Below are positions 23,413 through 34,374 of a stretch of DNA of 64,000 nt, in pieces; position 1 is the first letter of the stretch, and every line of letters starts with the position of its first letter. The stretch is from Diabrotica undecimpunctata (lineage: Eukaryota; Arthropoda; Insecta; Coleoptera; Chrysomelidae), in assembly GCF_040954645.1 (NCBI RefSeq), contig NC_092809.1:76616435-76680434 (forward strand), read 5' to 3'. A program made the translations under genes and the position numbers. The notes below the pieces were generated by a model. That model was not told the DNA's origin. It did no database searches and worked only from the letters and a program-made list of their open reading frames with translations.

Positions 23413-24015
23413 ACTATACATTAGCAAAATAGTAAAGTTTTAAGATATCTAGGGAGAAAAAATTGCTAAGTTGCCATAGAACATAACAGTACACAGACAA
23501 TCTTCCCACTACATAATCAACGTGAGAGCTCCAAGACAAATTAGAATCCAGGTAAACACCTAACAACTTAGTGGAGTGGCTATTTACCACTGACCCATTG
23601 TCAAGTTTTACTAATGGACTTATCTGCATAGTAGAAGGTGAAAAGGTTACCATATTGGTCTTTGATCCATTTAAGATTAGGGCATTATTTAAACAGTAAT
23701 GAGTCATACTTTTTACAAGACAGTTTGCTTTTTGTACTACATCAAAAAAAATATTGGAATTTAGTGCAAGTGTGGTATCGTCAGCAAATTGAGTGATATA
23801 ACAGCCTGATTGCTGTTCAATGTTTTCTACTCGAACACTTATTGCATCAGAAAAATTATCTAATGGATTCCGAACCAAACATGTTGAGCTATCGTTTATC
23901 AGTTGATTTAAATCATTGACGAAAATCAAAAATAAAAGAGGGCCAATGATACTTTCCTGTGGAACTCCGGAGAGGACAGTTTCTTCTGAAGAAAATATTA
24001 TATTCCCATTCACAT
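23413..24015 (-). repeat. Duplicated block B, copy 1 (LINE reverse transcriptase)
   Basis: This 603-bp block recurs at 24999-25601 (constant offset 1586, no difference seen). It encodes on the minus strand an uninterrupted 199-aa piece of the Jockey-like ORF2: VLSGVPQESIIGPLLFLIFV (motif B with G-to-E in PQG), YITQFADDTTLAL (catalytic FADD), LNNALILNGSKTNMVTF and KLLGVYLDSNLSWSSHV. It abuts copy 2 of block A with no spacer at 24015/24016. Confidence 0.95.
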
Positions 24016-24996
24016 CTGTTGTTCATCTGCTAAACTTATCCTCTGATTTATTAGCACTTGTAAAATTTTAGTTGTAAGTTTTAGCGTAGTATTTAACAAG
24101 TTTATACCTCTGTAGTGTTCTGGCTGCTTTTTATCTCCTTTTCTGAATAGTAGAATTAGATCGCTCGTTCTCCATTCTCCCGGTATTTTATTGTGTTTTA
24201 TAATTTTATTAATTAATGTTGTTAATTATTCTGTCATGGCTGCTCCACAATATTTCAGTAATTATCATTATATGGTGGAAATAAAGATGATTCTCTAACA
24301 GCATGAGATACAAACGATTTGCCACGATAGTGACCAAAATTACATTTAACTTATCATCGCTTGCGCCAATACAAGATGCAGCTCGTTTCCACAGTGTTAG
24401 AGTTTATCACTGGAAAAATCATGGACAAATTTGGATACCAATCAAAACTTTTAAATCTTCAGCGCCCCCCAAACTTCTGAAGTTAATTTTCTACAGATGC
24501 AAGGGAACCTGTGAAAGTATGTGTGGTTGCCTACCAGTAGGCCTCAAATGCTCTACAGTGTGCCTCAATTGTTCTGGTGAAACCTGCAGTGATATCAAGA
24601 AAATATTAAAATTCATCGAAAAATTCGAAGAATTCGAAGATGAATTACTCACAATGACGGCAATTCCAACTTCCGTTCCTTCGCAAACATTCATCTTCGA
24701 TACTGAATTAGATCCTGAACCATCAAAGAAAATGAAAAAACCAATAGCTGGAAAACAACTTTTTAAATATATAATTATTATGTTTAATATTATCTCGCTT
24801 GGAAATTGTCAATAAAATAAGGCGTTATGGGGATACCACTACAAAAGATTTTTTAAAGATAATTTTTTTTTCAAAAGGCACGCCTCCAGACTCTACCTCA
24901 TAGATGGCCGGGAAAGAGATCGATAATATCAATCAATCGATCAATATTCTTTATTTCATCTGACTTTTACAAGTATTGAAATGCGTCAAATATAAT
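24016..24996 (+). repeat. Duplicated block A, copy 2
   Basis: Same sequence as 19944-20924. At its right end, after TATAAT, two bases (AT, 24997-24998) separate it from block B copy 2. In copy 1 the same position opens into 2488 bp (20925-23412) that hold the piggyBac element plus 162 and 326 bp of flank. Confidence 0.95.
24303..24815 (+). CDS. 170-aa Cys-rich (CXC/tesmin-like) ORF, copy 2
   Basis: Identical in protein to the ORF at 20231-20743, inside block A copy 2. It has the same start, the same Cys cluster at residues about 65-100 and the same stop. Because the whole block is repeated, identity says nothing about selection on this ORF. Function unknown; see copy 1 for the family comparison. 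Confidence 0.55.
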   Translation: MRYKRFATIVTKITFNLSSLAPIQDAARFHSVRVYHWKNHGQIWIPIKTFKSSAPPKLLKLIFYRCKGTCESMCGCLPVGLKCSTVCLNCSGETCSDIKKILKFIEKFEEFEDELLTMTAIPTSVPSQTFIFDTELDPEPSKKMKKPIAGKQLFKYIIIMFNIISLGNCQ

Positions 24997-24998
24997 AT

Positions 24999-25601
24999 AC
25001 TATACATTAGCAAAATAGTAAAGTTTTAAGATATCTAGGGAGAAAAAATTGCTAAGTTGCCATAGAACATAACAGTACACAGACAATCTTCCCACTACAT
25101 AATCAACGTGAGAGCTCCAAGACAAATTAGAATCCAGGTAAACACCTAACAACTTAGTGGAGTGGCTATTTACCACTGACCCATTGTCAAGTTTTACTAA
25201 TGGACTTATCTGCATAGTAGAAGGTGAAAAGGTTACCATATTGGTCTTTGATCCATTTAAGATTAGGGCATTATTTAAACAGTAATGAGTCATACTTTTT
25301 ACAAGACAGTTTGCTTTTTGTACTACATCAAAAAAAATATTGGAATTTAGTGCAAGTGTGGTATCGTCAGCAAATTGAGTGATATAACAGCCTGATTGCT
25401 GTTCAATGTTTTCTACTCGAACACTTATTGCATCAGAAAAATTATCTAATGGATTCCGAACCAAACATGTTGAGCTATCGTTTATCAGTTGATTTAAATC
25501 ATTGACGAAAATCAAAAATAAAAGAGGGCCAATGATACTTTCCTGTGGAACTCCGGAGAGGACAGTTTCTTCTGAAGAAAATATTATATTCCCATTCACA
25601 T
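24999..25601 (-). repeat. Duplicated block B, copy 2 (LINE reverse transcriptase)
   Basis: Same sequence as 23413-24015. Here the reverse transcriptase continues into the rest of the LINE at its 5' side (25602 upward). This makes it the copy in its natural upstream context, while copy 1 has the natural downstream context. Confidence 0.95.
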
Positions 25602-26570
25602 TGACCTTAATTTTTATCCACTTTAACGCAGTTCCTCTAACACCACTGATAAAGTTTTTCCAGCAATATTGGATGATTTACAGTTTCAAAAGCTCATGCT
25701 AAGTCAAAAAACAAACAGATTACTTTATTACCCTTATCAAAGTTCGATAACATATGATTGCACAGCTCTAGTAGTGCATCTTGCACACTTATACCTTCAC
25801 GGAAACCAAATTGAGACTTTTCTATAATGTTGTGCTTGTTAATATAAGATAGGAGACGTATATGAAATGCCTTCTCATATATTTTTGAAAACACAGATAA
25901 AAGTGATAGGTCTCGATAGTTATCAAATTTTGATTTGTCGCCTTTTTTATGTATAGGCACAACTAAAGCAGTATTTAGAATTTGAGGAAAAATCCCGTCC
26001 TGAAATGAAAGGTTTACTAGAAATGTTAATTGTTTATATATGTTGAGATACATGTGTTAACAAAGAATACGGGATCTCATCCAGTCCAGCCAAGGATTTT
26101 TTTGAGATATCTTTAATTATACTTTTTATTTCTTCATCACTAACAGGATAAAGGAAAAGGGAGTGTATAGGCGAAGAAAGATTCTTAGGATTATGGTCAG
26201 GTGAGGTTTGACTAATTAATTTTTTTACGGAATTCGAAAAATGTTGACTGAAAGATTCTGCTATCTCATGAGGGTCATCCACAGAAATTCCCAAATTATT
26301 TTTAAATTTACTTGGGTATTTAGAAGAGTTTCGATTTTTACCTCCGACAGTGTTTCGATTTATGATGTGCCAAGCCTCAGCGGTACTATTCTGCGCATTT
26401 ATCATTTTCTTATTAAAATAAGTTTGCTTGGCTAACTTAACTTTGTATTCATGATTTTTTTTAGAATGTTCTACCGTATTCTGAAATCATGACTTTCTGA
26501 ATATTTTATAGATCTGAAAATGTCTCTAATAAAATCTCCCTCATTTATTAAATTAGAAGTCAACCAGCCC
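25602..26570 (-). pseudogene. Jockey-like LINE ORF2, reverse transcriptase N-terminal part
   Basis: Two open pieces carry the linker and first palm motifs. 26405-26034: AEAWHIINRNTVGGKNRN, EIAESFSQHFSNSVKKL, VSDEEIKSIIKDISKKSLAG. 26053-25694: FPQILNTALVVPIHKKGDKS, FDNYRDLSLLSVFSKIYEKA, KHNIIEKSQFGFREGISVQD, NKVICLFFDLA, then a stop where KAFDTV is expected (motif A region). There is one frame change between the pieces and another after 25694. It joins directly to the 199-aa FADD piece (25599-25000). Confidence 0.85.
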
Positions 26571-26616
26571 TTATTTTTAGACTGTTTAGAAAATCGTCTA
26601 GTATCCACGTACCAAA

Positions 26617-27416
26617 TCAATAAAATATGCAAAACTTGTTATCAGAAGATAGATGTGAGTCTAGAAAGCACCAAGATTCTCTAGAGAGCAATTGATTAAA
26701 ATAATTAATATTAAGAGTGCTATTAAAATCACGTTTATAAACAATATTATCCCCCGAAAAAGTAGCATTCAAGTTGTATTCAACTTTCTGTAAAAAATGA
26801 TCACTCACATCGGTATATACAACAGAACAAGATAAAAACTTAATATTTACATTGCAGAAAATATTATCAATCACAGTTTTAGAGTCATTATGTATTCTAG
26901 TATATTCAAAAATACATTGATTTAAACCATAAGAGGTAAATACATTTTTTAATCTTAATGCATCTATATTTTGCACCCTTGGATCAAAATTTTATTAAAG
27001 TCACCACAGATGGAAACAATATTATTTTTGTTTAATATTTCTGATAACATTTCGTCCATTTTATTTATGAAAGTTTGTGTATTTTTTGATAATCTGTAAA
27101 AACAGCCAATAGTTATAATGTTATTTTGATATTCCAAATCAATCAGGCATACTCAAATATTTTATCAATCTTAACAAGCGAACAGTTTTTAATAGTAAAA
27201 GCACAACTTACATTTCCAAATATTGCAACCCCTCCCCCACCTGAGTCTGAACGATGGAAGATACATAGAGTACAAGAACAAATTTAAAATTTCATGTTTA
27301 TTACACAACACTTCACTAACACAAAATACTTCTGGGTAATTTAGACACACCGTCAATTCCTCCAAATATTGAATTTTGTACCTCAAACTTCTAAAATTTA
27401 AGTGACAAACCGTCAA
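26617..27416 (-). pseudogene. Jockey-like LINE ORF2, endonuclease domain
   Basis: Minus-strand pieces of the apurinic-like endonuclease. 27416-27189 begins MTVCHLNFRSLRYKIQYLEE, the N-terminal Asn-containing block, and continues PEVFCVSEVLCN (the catalytic Glu block). 26976-26617 has NVFTSYGLNQCIFEYTRIHN, VIDNIFCN and VVYTDVSDHFL (the SDH motif with catalytic Asp and His). Roughly 200 bp between them is frame-broken. Confidence 0.8.
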
Positions 27417-27486
27417 CTTTTGAGATTGATTTATACTATTTGAAGTAAAGGCACTTATTCACTAAAAAACGCCGCACATATGCACC

Positions 27487-27960
27487 TTAGGGCCATATGC
27501 TAGGGTCCATAGCTTTCTCAAAATGTTGGTTATAAATACTCACTTTAAAGGATGAATACTGGTCTGGAAACTTTGACTTTAGAGGGCTACTCATAGCCTC
27601 GGGAAAATGGTTCTGTATTAGTTTCAATAAATTTTCATGAGACGTTGATGGGTCTAGCCTATAAACATGCAAGTCCGTATATTTAGGAACCCCTTTAAAT
27701 TGTACACCATTTATTTTTATATCTTCATTATTTCCAATCGTGACTTTTCTTCTGGACATTTTCCGAGAAACAGTTTGCCAATGACTTTCTTCCGACTCAG
27801 GTATTATATCTTGGTTTAAACTAATATACTTGTTACATTTTGCAGCAGTTTCAGCTTCTAAAATAGCACTGGAAGTTTGTTTTATAGTAATTTGAGATTT
27901 TTGAGAACATTTGGCAACGCTGTTATGGTTTTCTGTATGAATATTTAATAAAGAAATAAA
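27487..27960 (-). pseudogene. Jockey-like LINE ORF1 C-terminal part
   Basis: The open piece 27759-27487 (90 aa) reads GVPKYTDLHVYRLDPSTSHE, NLLKLIQNHFPEAMSSPLKS and FPDQYSSFKVSIYNQHFEKA, ending IWP-stop. This is the conserved C-terminal domain of many insect LINE ORF1 proteins, where it follows a PHD- or knuckle-bearing region. Upstream, to about 27960, the frame continues in Ser/Thr/Gln-rich sequence (SQKSQITIKQTSSAILEAET) before decaying. No zinc knuckles are visible, so the 5' part is missing. Confidence 0.65.
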
Positions 27961-29203
27961 GTAATAATACCAAAGGAATGTTAAAAAAATAATAAATTAT
28001 GAATAAAAAAATATATATAAAAATATATAAAACTACGCCTAATGGTTCGGTTTTATCGTATCCTTACCAGTATTCAAGAACCCGGACAACTTCAAAGTGC
28101 TTTAAAACCTAGAGAAATTAATGAAATTAAACACATTTACAGTGAAAATTATTCGTTGAAAACCCTCGATAATATTGCTCTGATGTCTTTTTATTATAAA
28201 ATAACCCGAAAAAAAGTTATAAGGCCCAAAATTTTTTTTCTGTAGGGTTGATAATTTATGAGATACAGCGCGAAAACCCTTTGCCCCTTTTTCCAAAATT
28301 GTGGGCGGGGGACAGGGGTCCCACAAACTTGAATTTAAGCTAACCACCCCCACACATAAAAAAAATAAAATTGGGTCCTCTCAAAAATGTCATCTCAATG
28401 TAACGTTTCAATGGACTGTGATTTTATTTATAACACCTATAAATATTTTTTTCTCATTTTAAATCCTATTAATGGGATTTTCTGTCTTACTACAATGTTT
28501 TTATATGCTTTATTCAATTATCCAATAGTCACTTAAAATCGCTTATCCAAACTGGCCTAAAATGTAATCTTGGAAAATGATTTTCGTCACCATACAAAAA
28601 ATGCTTACTTAGATAGTTGTCAACAAAAGAATAAACTGGTAACAGCTATTCCTATTTATTCTTCAGAAACTGAAAAAATAACTTTTTTGTCCAATAAGGA
28701 AAAAACTCTCCATTTATGTTGTGTTAAAGAAGATAATAAATTACTTTTTCGAAGTGGTGTTTATCCAACACCTCATAGACATAGAACTCTTTATTATGAT
28801 AAAAGTCGTAGAAAAATAAAGAGGCTTTGATACTAAGTGGCAATTTATTTTGATTAATTACGAACAAAAACGTTTTCAAAAATATGAAATCGCTTTGGGA
28901 TTTCACTCTCTTTGATGTCAATAGTTATAAATTCAGAGATTGTAGACTCATAATCATAGGGTATTTTTGCTGGGATATCATCTAAAATATCATAAAACTT
29001 CACAAACAAAAATGGCATGGTTTTGTTAAATTAATATTCTGAATAAGAGGTTCTATAACTGTTTTCTAGAATAGAATAACAATATGCTTTATTGTCACTG
29101 AAAATTGTTCAATTTTATGGACAAAGCTTACAAAAAGTCAAAAAATAACAATAACAATTAAAATTTACTAAAATTATATCAATCGTCAATATCACAAAAT
29201 TAA
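27961..29203. other. Unassigned stretch with two small ORFs
   Basis: Two plus-strand open frames, 28042-28245 (67 aa, Lys-rich) and 28570-28830 (86 aa, including LHLCCVKEDNKLLFRSGVYP), are not recognised. The second is moderately complex and could be a fragment of a larger protein. A G/C-run patch (GGGCGGGGGACAGGGGTCCC) at 28302-28321 stands out in the AT-rich setting. No element ends are seen. Confidence 0.3.
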
Positions 29204-29207
29204 AGAT

Positions 29208-29937
29208 TGTAACCGTTTCAAAAGATTTAAAAGAAACTCATTATATATTTCGATTATTTTTTTTTTAATAAAACTTCTAACCCCATCTATCTGTCAAGTA
29301 CCTACTTGTAGCCGACTCAAGGATTCTTCTGTAATTCCCAAATATATCCGGTAGATGAGCATATTTTTCAACTTGTCACTCACGCCCAATTTCCAGAATC
29401 AGGCGCCATGATAGCGCTTCGCTTTTTTCTGTTAAGACCGTCCAACCGTTAAGACGTGTTTCCAAAGTGGGTCTCAATTCAGAGGTGAGTTAATAAATCC
29501 TTTTCTTGTCCATATTTCAGATAGATATTTATTTGTTTAGACCCTTATTGGAGAGGCTATAATGCTGATATTATATTTCTAATACTCGTCGCAAGATAGT
29601 ATTGCTATGGAGTTATTCCAGATCATGGCCCAGTAGCAGTATCTTTTTATGGAATCCCTAACCCCTCTTATCTAGGATGGTGGTGATTTGATATAGTACG
29701 TAGCTGAATCAATGGTTTATTTGGTGACTGATTAAATAAGAAGAGAACAGAGCAGATTAAGGTTGTACCAATTTTTATTATACCTACTTTCAAGACAACA
29801 GAAATGATTATGAACTCAAAAAAAAATGAAAATATAGTGAAGTGTTCTAATTTAATTTAAAGGTTTATTTTCTTCATTGTTCCTAGTTGATAAATAACTA
29901 TATTATTTTCAATGTAAACAAATTTCGAAATTTGGGG

Positions 29938-30028
<91 letters not shown>

Positions 30029-30406
30029 TCATTTTCTTTATAACCAATTCTTAATTTAATACGATACAAAGATTTTTTGTTTATGATAATGTTAACATAA
30101 AATAATATTTTGGAATCCCTTTGGGATAACGTAACTTTTAATGTTTTCTTTTTGTTCAATACTAAGAAATAATAAAGAATAGTTTTCTTGTAAACTTTCA
30201 ATAAATCTTAATTTTTTTTGCTCTTCCCCTTCGAGGATAAACCAGGGGTGGCGTCCAATAATAAATTATAATTTCATATTATCTAATTGTGCTTGAATTT
30301 AAGATACGATATAGTTTCTATATGTTTAAGAAAACCCCGCCCAATTCTCTTCGACAGTGAGCGATTCAGGCCTTGTGTATATTATTGTAGCACGGCAAGT
30401 GTTACA
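29208..30406 (+). repeat. 5' LTR (1199 bp)
   Basis: Begins TGTAACCGTTTCAAAAG and ends GGCAAGTGTTACA. It holds an 85-bp AT microsatellite (29941-30025) that accounts for almost all of its extra length over the 3' LTR. Polyadenylation-like AATAAA appears within it. Confidence 0.95.
29941..30025. repeat. (AT)n microsatellite inside the 5' LTR
   Basis: An 85-bp pure AT repeat. The matching position in the 3' LTR (35108-35122) has only about 15 bp. Since both LTRs are identical at insertion, the tract changed length by about 70 bp afterwards or during reverse transcription. Confidence 0.95.
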
Positions 30407-30409
30407 AAA

Positions 30410-30427
30410 TGGCGCCCAACGTGGGGC
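30410..30427 (+). promoter_or_regulatory. Primer-binding site, tRNA-Lys type
   Basis: TGGCGCCCAACGTGGGGC, three bases after the 5' LTR, is complementary to the 3' end of the insect tRNA-Lys that primes gypsy-type elements (from memory). It would start minus-strand DNA synthesis. Confidence 0.88.
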
Positions 30428-32417
30428 TTTTGAATATTCCTGTATCTTCAGAGTTTTTTTCAATATTATTAGTTGTTTTGTACCCCCCTGTATATGTAAT
30501 TAATTAAGTCTGTATGTTTTGAACCATTTTTTTGGTTAAATTGTGTATTTGTTTTATCCAATTTTTCATTAAATCAACACTGCTACTATTTTAGAATTTT
30601 TTGCAAAGTATTTATATGTATTCGTTTTTAGTCTTCGTAAAATTACGTAGAAATATTTCCGTCTATTTTCTGAGATCAAAATAAAACGTATTTGGAATGA
30701 TGTGATGTAAACATTCACTGCTTAATTTCTTTTTGTCGGTATTCTTAATGCGAACGATATTAATTTGTGTATTTACAGACTCGTCTAAAATAAACATTCC
30801 ATGTTAGAGAAATGAATTTTGTTTATGTCCATATTTCGAAGTGTTTAGATTGATTGAAACCTTGAATTTATTCCGGCTAATATGTTCAAGCATTTTATAT
30901 TATAGTCCTCAATTCTTTCTCATAATATATTCCTCAATGTGTTCATTTTTATTGTGTTTATTTTAAATAAACGAAAGGCTCTTAGCCGAGTGTTATTTGA
31001 AAAATCAATTAAGTGAATTTTATTTCTTAACCTTGATTCATGGTTTTTATTTGCGGCAAACAGCCGGGAACTATATCTATATACAGGCTGTCCCGACCTA
31101 CCTAATTCTAAAATATGTTATCTGGATTCGTGTAGAATACTTACGCGAAATATTTTTTTTGCGAGGATTTTAAGTTGAGTTCTTTGATATTAGGATGTTT
31201 TTTTAATGTCTAGTCTGTTATCTGTTAAATTTTCTTTTTAATCTGTTTTTCGTTTATTTTAAAAAATTATTTTTTCATAGTTTAACTTTTTCGTACTTTG
31301 AAAAGAAAATTTTATTTCCTGAAAAGGAAAATGCTTTCTATATTTTACAGTCCATGGTTCTTTTGTTTTAAAAGTATAAGGAAGTAATGATGTGACTTCG
31401 TTTCTCTCTGCCTAAGGCGTCTTTGTTGAGAATATAGAGCGGAAATATTGTTATTCTCCTTCTGTTATGTTAATTTTATGTCTTTGTGTGGTCAGATGTA
31501 GTAGAAGTATGTTTTTGGTACTGGAATTTATTGTTATTTGTGGTTCTACCTTTTTCTTTTCTCGAGATGTCCTGTAGGACGTACAGGCACGTGACCTGTA
31601 TTATTGTATCTTGAGTTATTTGTGTGATGTCAGACTACTGGTATACCCAGCAGCTTTCTTTTTTTTGTCGTTGACATTTTTGCGGTCTTCTAATAGTTTA
31701 TTAGACCACATATATCTTTTGCTTTGAGACTTTTGGCTAAGGCTCAAAAGCTTTCATTTATTATCTTGTGTTCACGATATGGTACAAGTGAGGTTGAAGT
31801 AGTTTGCTGTTGTCTATTGTGACTCTTTGTATATACAGAGGTGAAATAACCCGCTGCCGCCTATTGTGAATTTATCTTTTATCTTTATGTCGACGTTAAG
31901 ACCACGTTTGTTTAATAATTGAAATAGTTCTGGTACTACCGTTAAATGACCCACTGAGAATTAAAAGTTTATATTATTTTGACTCTATTGGAGTTCTGCT
32001 AAAGAATGGTAAACATTTCTTTGTGATTTGTATGACGACCATATTGGATTCAATTAGGTGTCAAAAATGTTTTACTGTTCAACCTTTTTTTTATTATTGT
32101 GGTGTGTTACATCCAACATCATGATTTTTTATTATTGACGATGGACTGTGATATTTTTCTATTTCTTTGGAAGATTGTAATGATTCTTCCGTTCCTTTTA
32201 AGTCTTATCGTAAGTTTTTGTTTCGTGGAAGACTCTTACGATTTTTTTTTGTTTCTTTTGGAAACAACAGTTTTAAACTGAACTGTTTCTGTACCGATTG
32301 TGGCTTGTATGCCATATACCCATTTTCTTTCTTCTTCTCCAAGATGTGTATTAACGGTTTGGATTTATTTTCTTCTTTTGTCCTTTTGAAAGTTTCCTTG
32401 CTTGGAAATTTTCTGCT

Positions 32418-32558
32418 ATGATCAATCCCAGAGGATATTCCTATGGAACTATTGGCCATCCTGCTATAGTCAAGTGGATTAGTGGACCTATCCCTATTCC
32501 AATTAATAATTTTGTGTATCTCAGATGTTGTCGCACAGAGACGAGCCTCTGGAAGTAG
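32418..32558 (+). other. 46-codon ORF in a GC-richer patch of the LTR element interior
   Basis: ATG at 32418 opens a 46-codon frame (MINPRGYSYGTIGHPAIVKW..., then GPIPIPINNF...) in the most GC-rich and complex part of the interior (about 32410-32620). The frame overlaps a 150-codon antisense one. It matches nothing I know. It could be a scrap of captured or ancestral coding sequence, or chance. Confidence 0.2.
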
Positions 32559-33670
32559 TGTAGGAGACTCCGCACGTCGATCTCCAGAGCAACTCAGTTT
32601 GGCTCGCACCCCAGTTCGTTGAACTGTTTTACTTTTTATTATTATAATATTGATCATTTATTGTGTTCAATATGTCTATATATATATGTATATATGTCGT
32701 ATTTCTTTTCGACATAAATTTTATTTTTATCTTATCTTATTCTACTTCGGTATTATTCTCTCTCTAGTTTGTATTGATCGAGATCTTAAGTTTATGCTAC
32801 CCCGACCAAGAACCTATATTGATTTTAAGGGTGTTTGCAAAATTTAATCTCATTTTATTTTTCGAATGCCTTGGTAGAATGTGATATTTTTATGCTTATG
32901 TTAGTTTATATTACAATAAATTGTACATACCTTTAGTTGTCTTCAAGTGGATACAAAATTCAATTTATCTTATTTTACGGATTTATAAATCCAAGTAATT
33001 TTTTTTGGTATCTATACCAAAGATATCAAGATTCCTCTGTCTAGTTACCAATGATAGTTCATTATAGTATCTGTTCATTTGCCTAAGTTTTACTCTTAGT
33101 GTGGAGATCTTCGAATTTCGACTCTCTATTCGAAACCCCCCAAAATAATGTTTGAAAAGATTATTGCTGTCTAACATCCTATATTCTGAATGGCCAGACA
33201 CTGAGGAAGGCTAGGGATGAAGTAAGCGGATTCCCGCTAGTTGACTCGTCGGAATGATAAGCCATTCATAATTTTATTTCAGTAATTAATCTAGAATAAC
33301 AGCCTCCCGCGTCAGGAAACTTTTTTTAGTTCTCCAATACTTGTTTAGTTATGTAATCTAGAATTATTTAGACCCTACCCGAAGTTGACCCTACCCGAAG
33401 TTGACCTACCAATGTTGTCCCTATTATAGGCGGATGATACACGTTAGTTATCACAAATTCTAGTTGTCATACTAATAACTAAACATCAGCTTTTTTTTGT
33501 TTCTAAATATAGATGTGTCTTACAGAAATTCTGATGTCTACCTTTCCCAGTAAACTTATTAAGGCTTGTCTTTGTAGAACTTTAATGTACCCAATTTTGA
33601 ACTATTAGTAACTCTTTCCTTTTATTTGTGTATTTCTAAATGTGTCTATAATGACGCGCTGCGTTATTAC

Positions 33671-33846
33671 CTTATGTTATTCGTGGATTAAGTCATAGAT
33701 GAAAGACTCTATGCTTCCGAACAAACGATGACACATTTGTATTTTGTATCTTATGGCGTTAATGATACGATTGTATTATTATTCTTATGTTATTCGTGGA
33801 TTAAGTCATAGATGAAAGACTCTACGCTTCCGATCAAACGATAACA
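33671..33846 (+). repeat. Direct repeat, ~62 bp x2 at 113-bp spacing, inside the LTR element
   Basis: CTTATGTTATTCGTGGATTA... at 33671-33733 returns at 33784-33846 with a few changes (CTATGCTTCC versus CTACGCTTCC). Both copies are in the 3' part of the non-coding interior. Confidence 0.85.
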
Positions 33847-34361
33847 TTATTTTTTTTTGTGTTTTATTGTGTTAGGTCTCATAACGACTACGCAGTAAAT
33901 TATCTGTTTTGTATCTTGGTGACAACACTAGTATGTTTTGCTTTATATTACTTATGAAATTTCAAATGGTAATATCTTAATTATATTATTTCGATTAAAT
34001 GCGAGCATTTGGTCTCAAATAATGATTTGTAGATATGTTTTGTTTTATTCCGCTTTGTTCATGATATTGGTTATAGGTGAAATACCCTATGCATTTTGAG
34101 ATTGAGAATGCAATTTTTTTTTTGTTTACATTTTTATAGTTGAGTCATAAATATTCTATGCGTTCTGTTTCGCTTTGTTCTGAAATCTTTGAGTTGTTCC
34201 CACGTGAGTTGTGAAAGAAGGATTCTGTGAGTCCAGATTGTAGCTACATTTGTCCATTCTGTTTGTCTTACCTCTCCGTATATCTATTTCCACTTTTGAA
34301 AAGGTTAGTATGGTGTGCCACCATGCCTAGTCCGATTCCACGCTGGTACCCAGTTGAAATC

Positions 34362-34374
34362 GTGGGGAGGGCTG
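34362..34374 (+). promoter_or_regulatory. Polypurine tract
   Basis: GTGGGGAGGGCTG sits directly before the 3' LTR (TGTAACC at 34375). This is where plus-strand DNA synthesis would be primed. Confidence 0.75.

Larger units (their letters stand above)
20855..27960 (-). mobile_element. Jockey/CR1-like LINE with ORF1 and ORF2, interrupted and partly duplicated
   Basis: This minus-strand LINE runs from ORF1 (about 27960-27487) through the endonuclease (27416-26617) and reverse transcriptase (about 26570-25000, repeated at 24013-23414). It continues through the C-terminus (about 23412-20990) and a 3' UTR with AATAAAGAATATTGATCG followed by a GATT-type tail near 20855. The tail repeat and the gag-endonuclease-RT order fit the Jockey/CR1 group. 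The copy carries many frameshifts. A piggyBac element (21091-23086) sits in the ORF2 C-terminus. An extra segment (24016-25601) repeats blocks A and B within it. Confidence 0.8.

Noticed and set aside
32205..32657. 150-aa minus-strand ORF inside the LTR element as a possible gag or accessory gene
   Set aside because: It is antisense to the element, Lys/Arg-rich because of the T-rich sense strand, and shows no zinc knuckle, protease or other motif.
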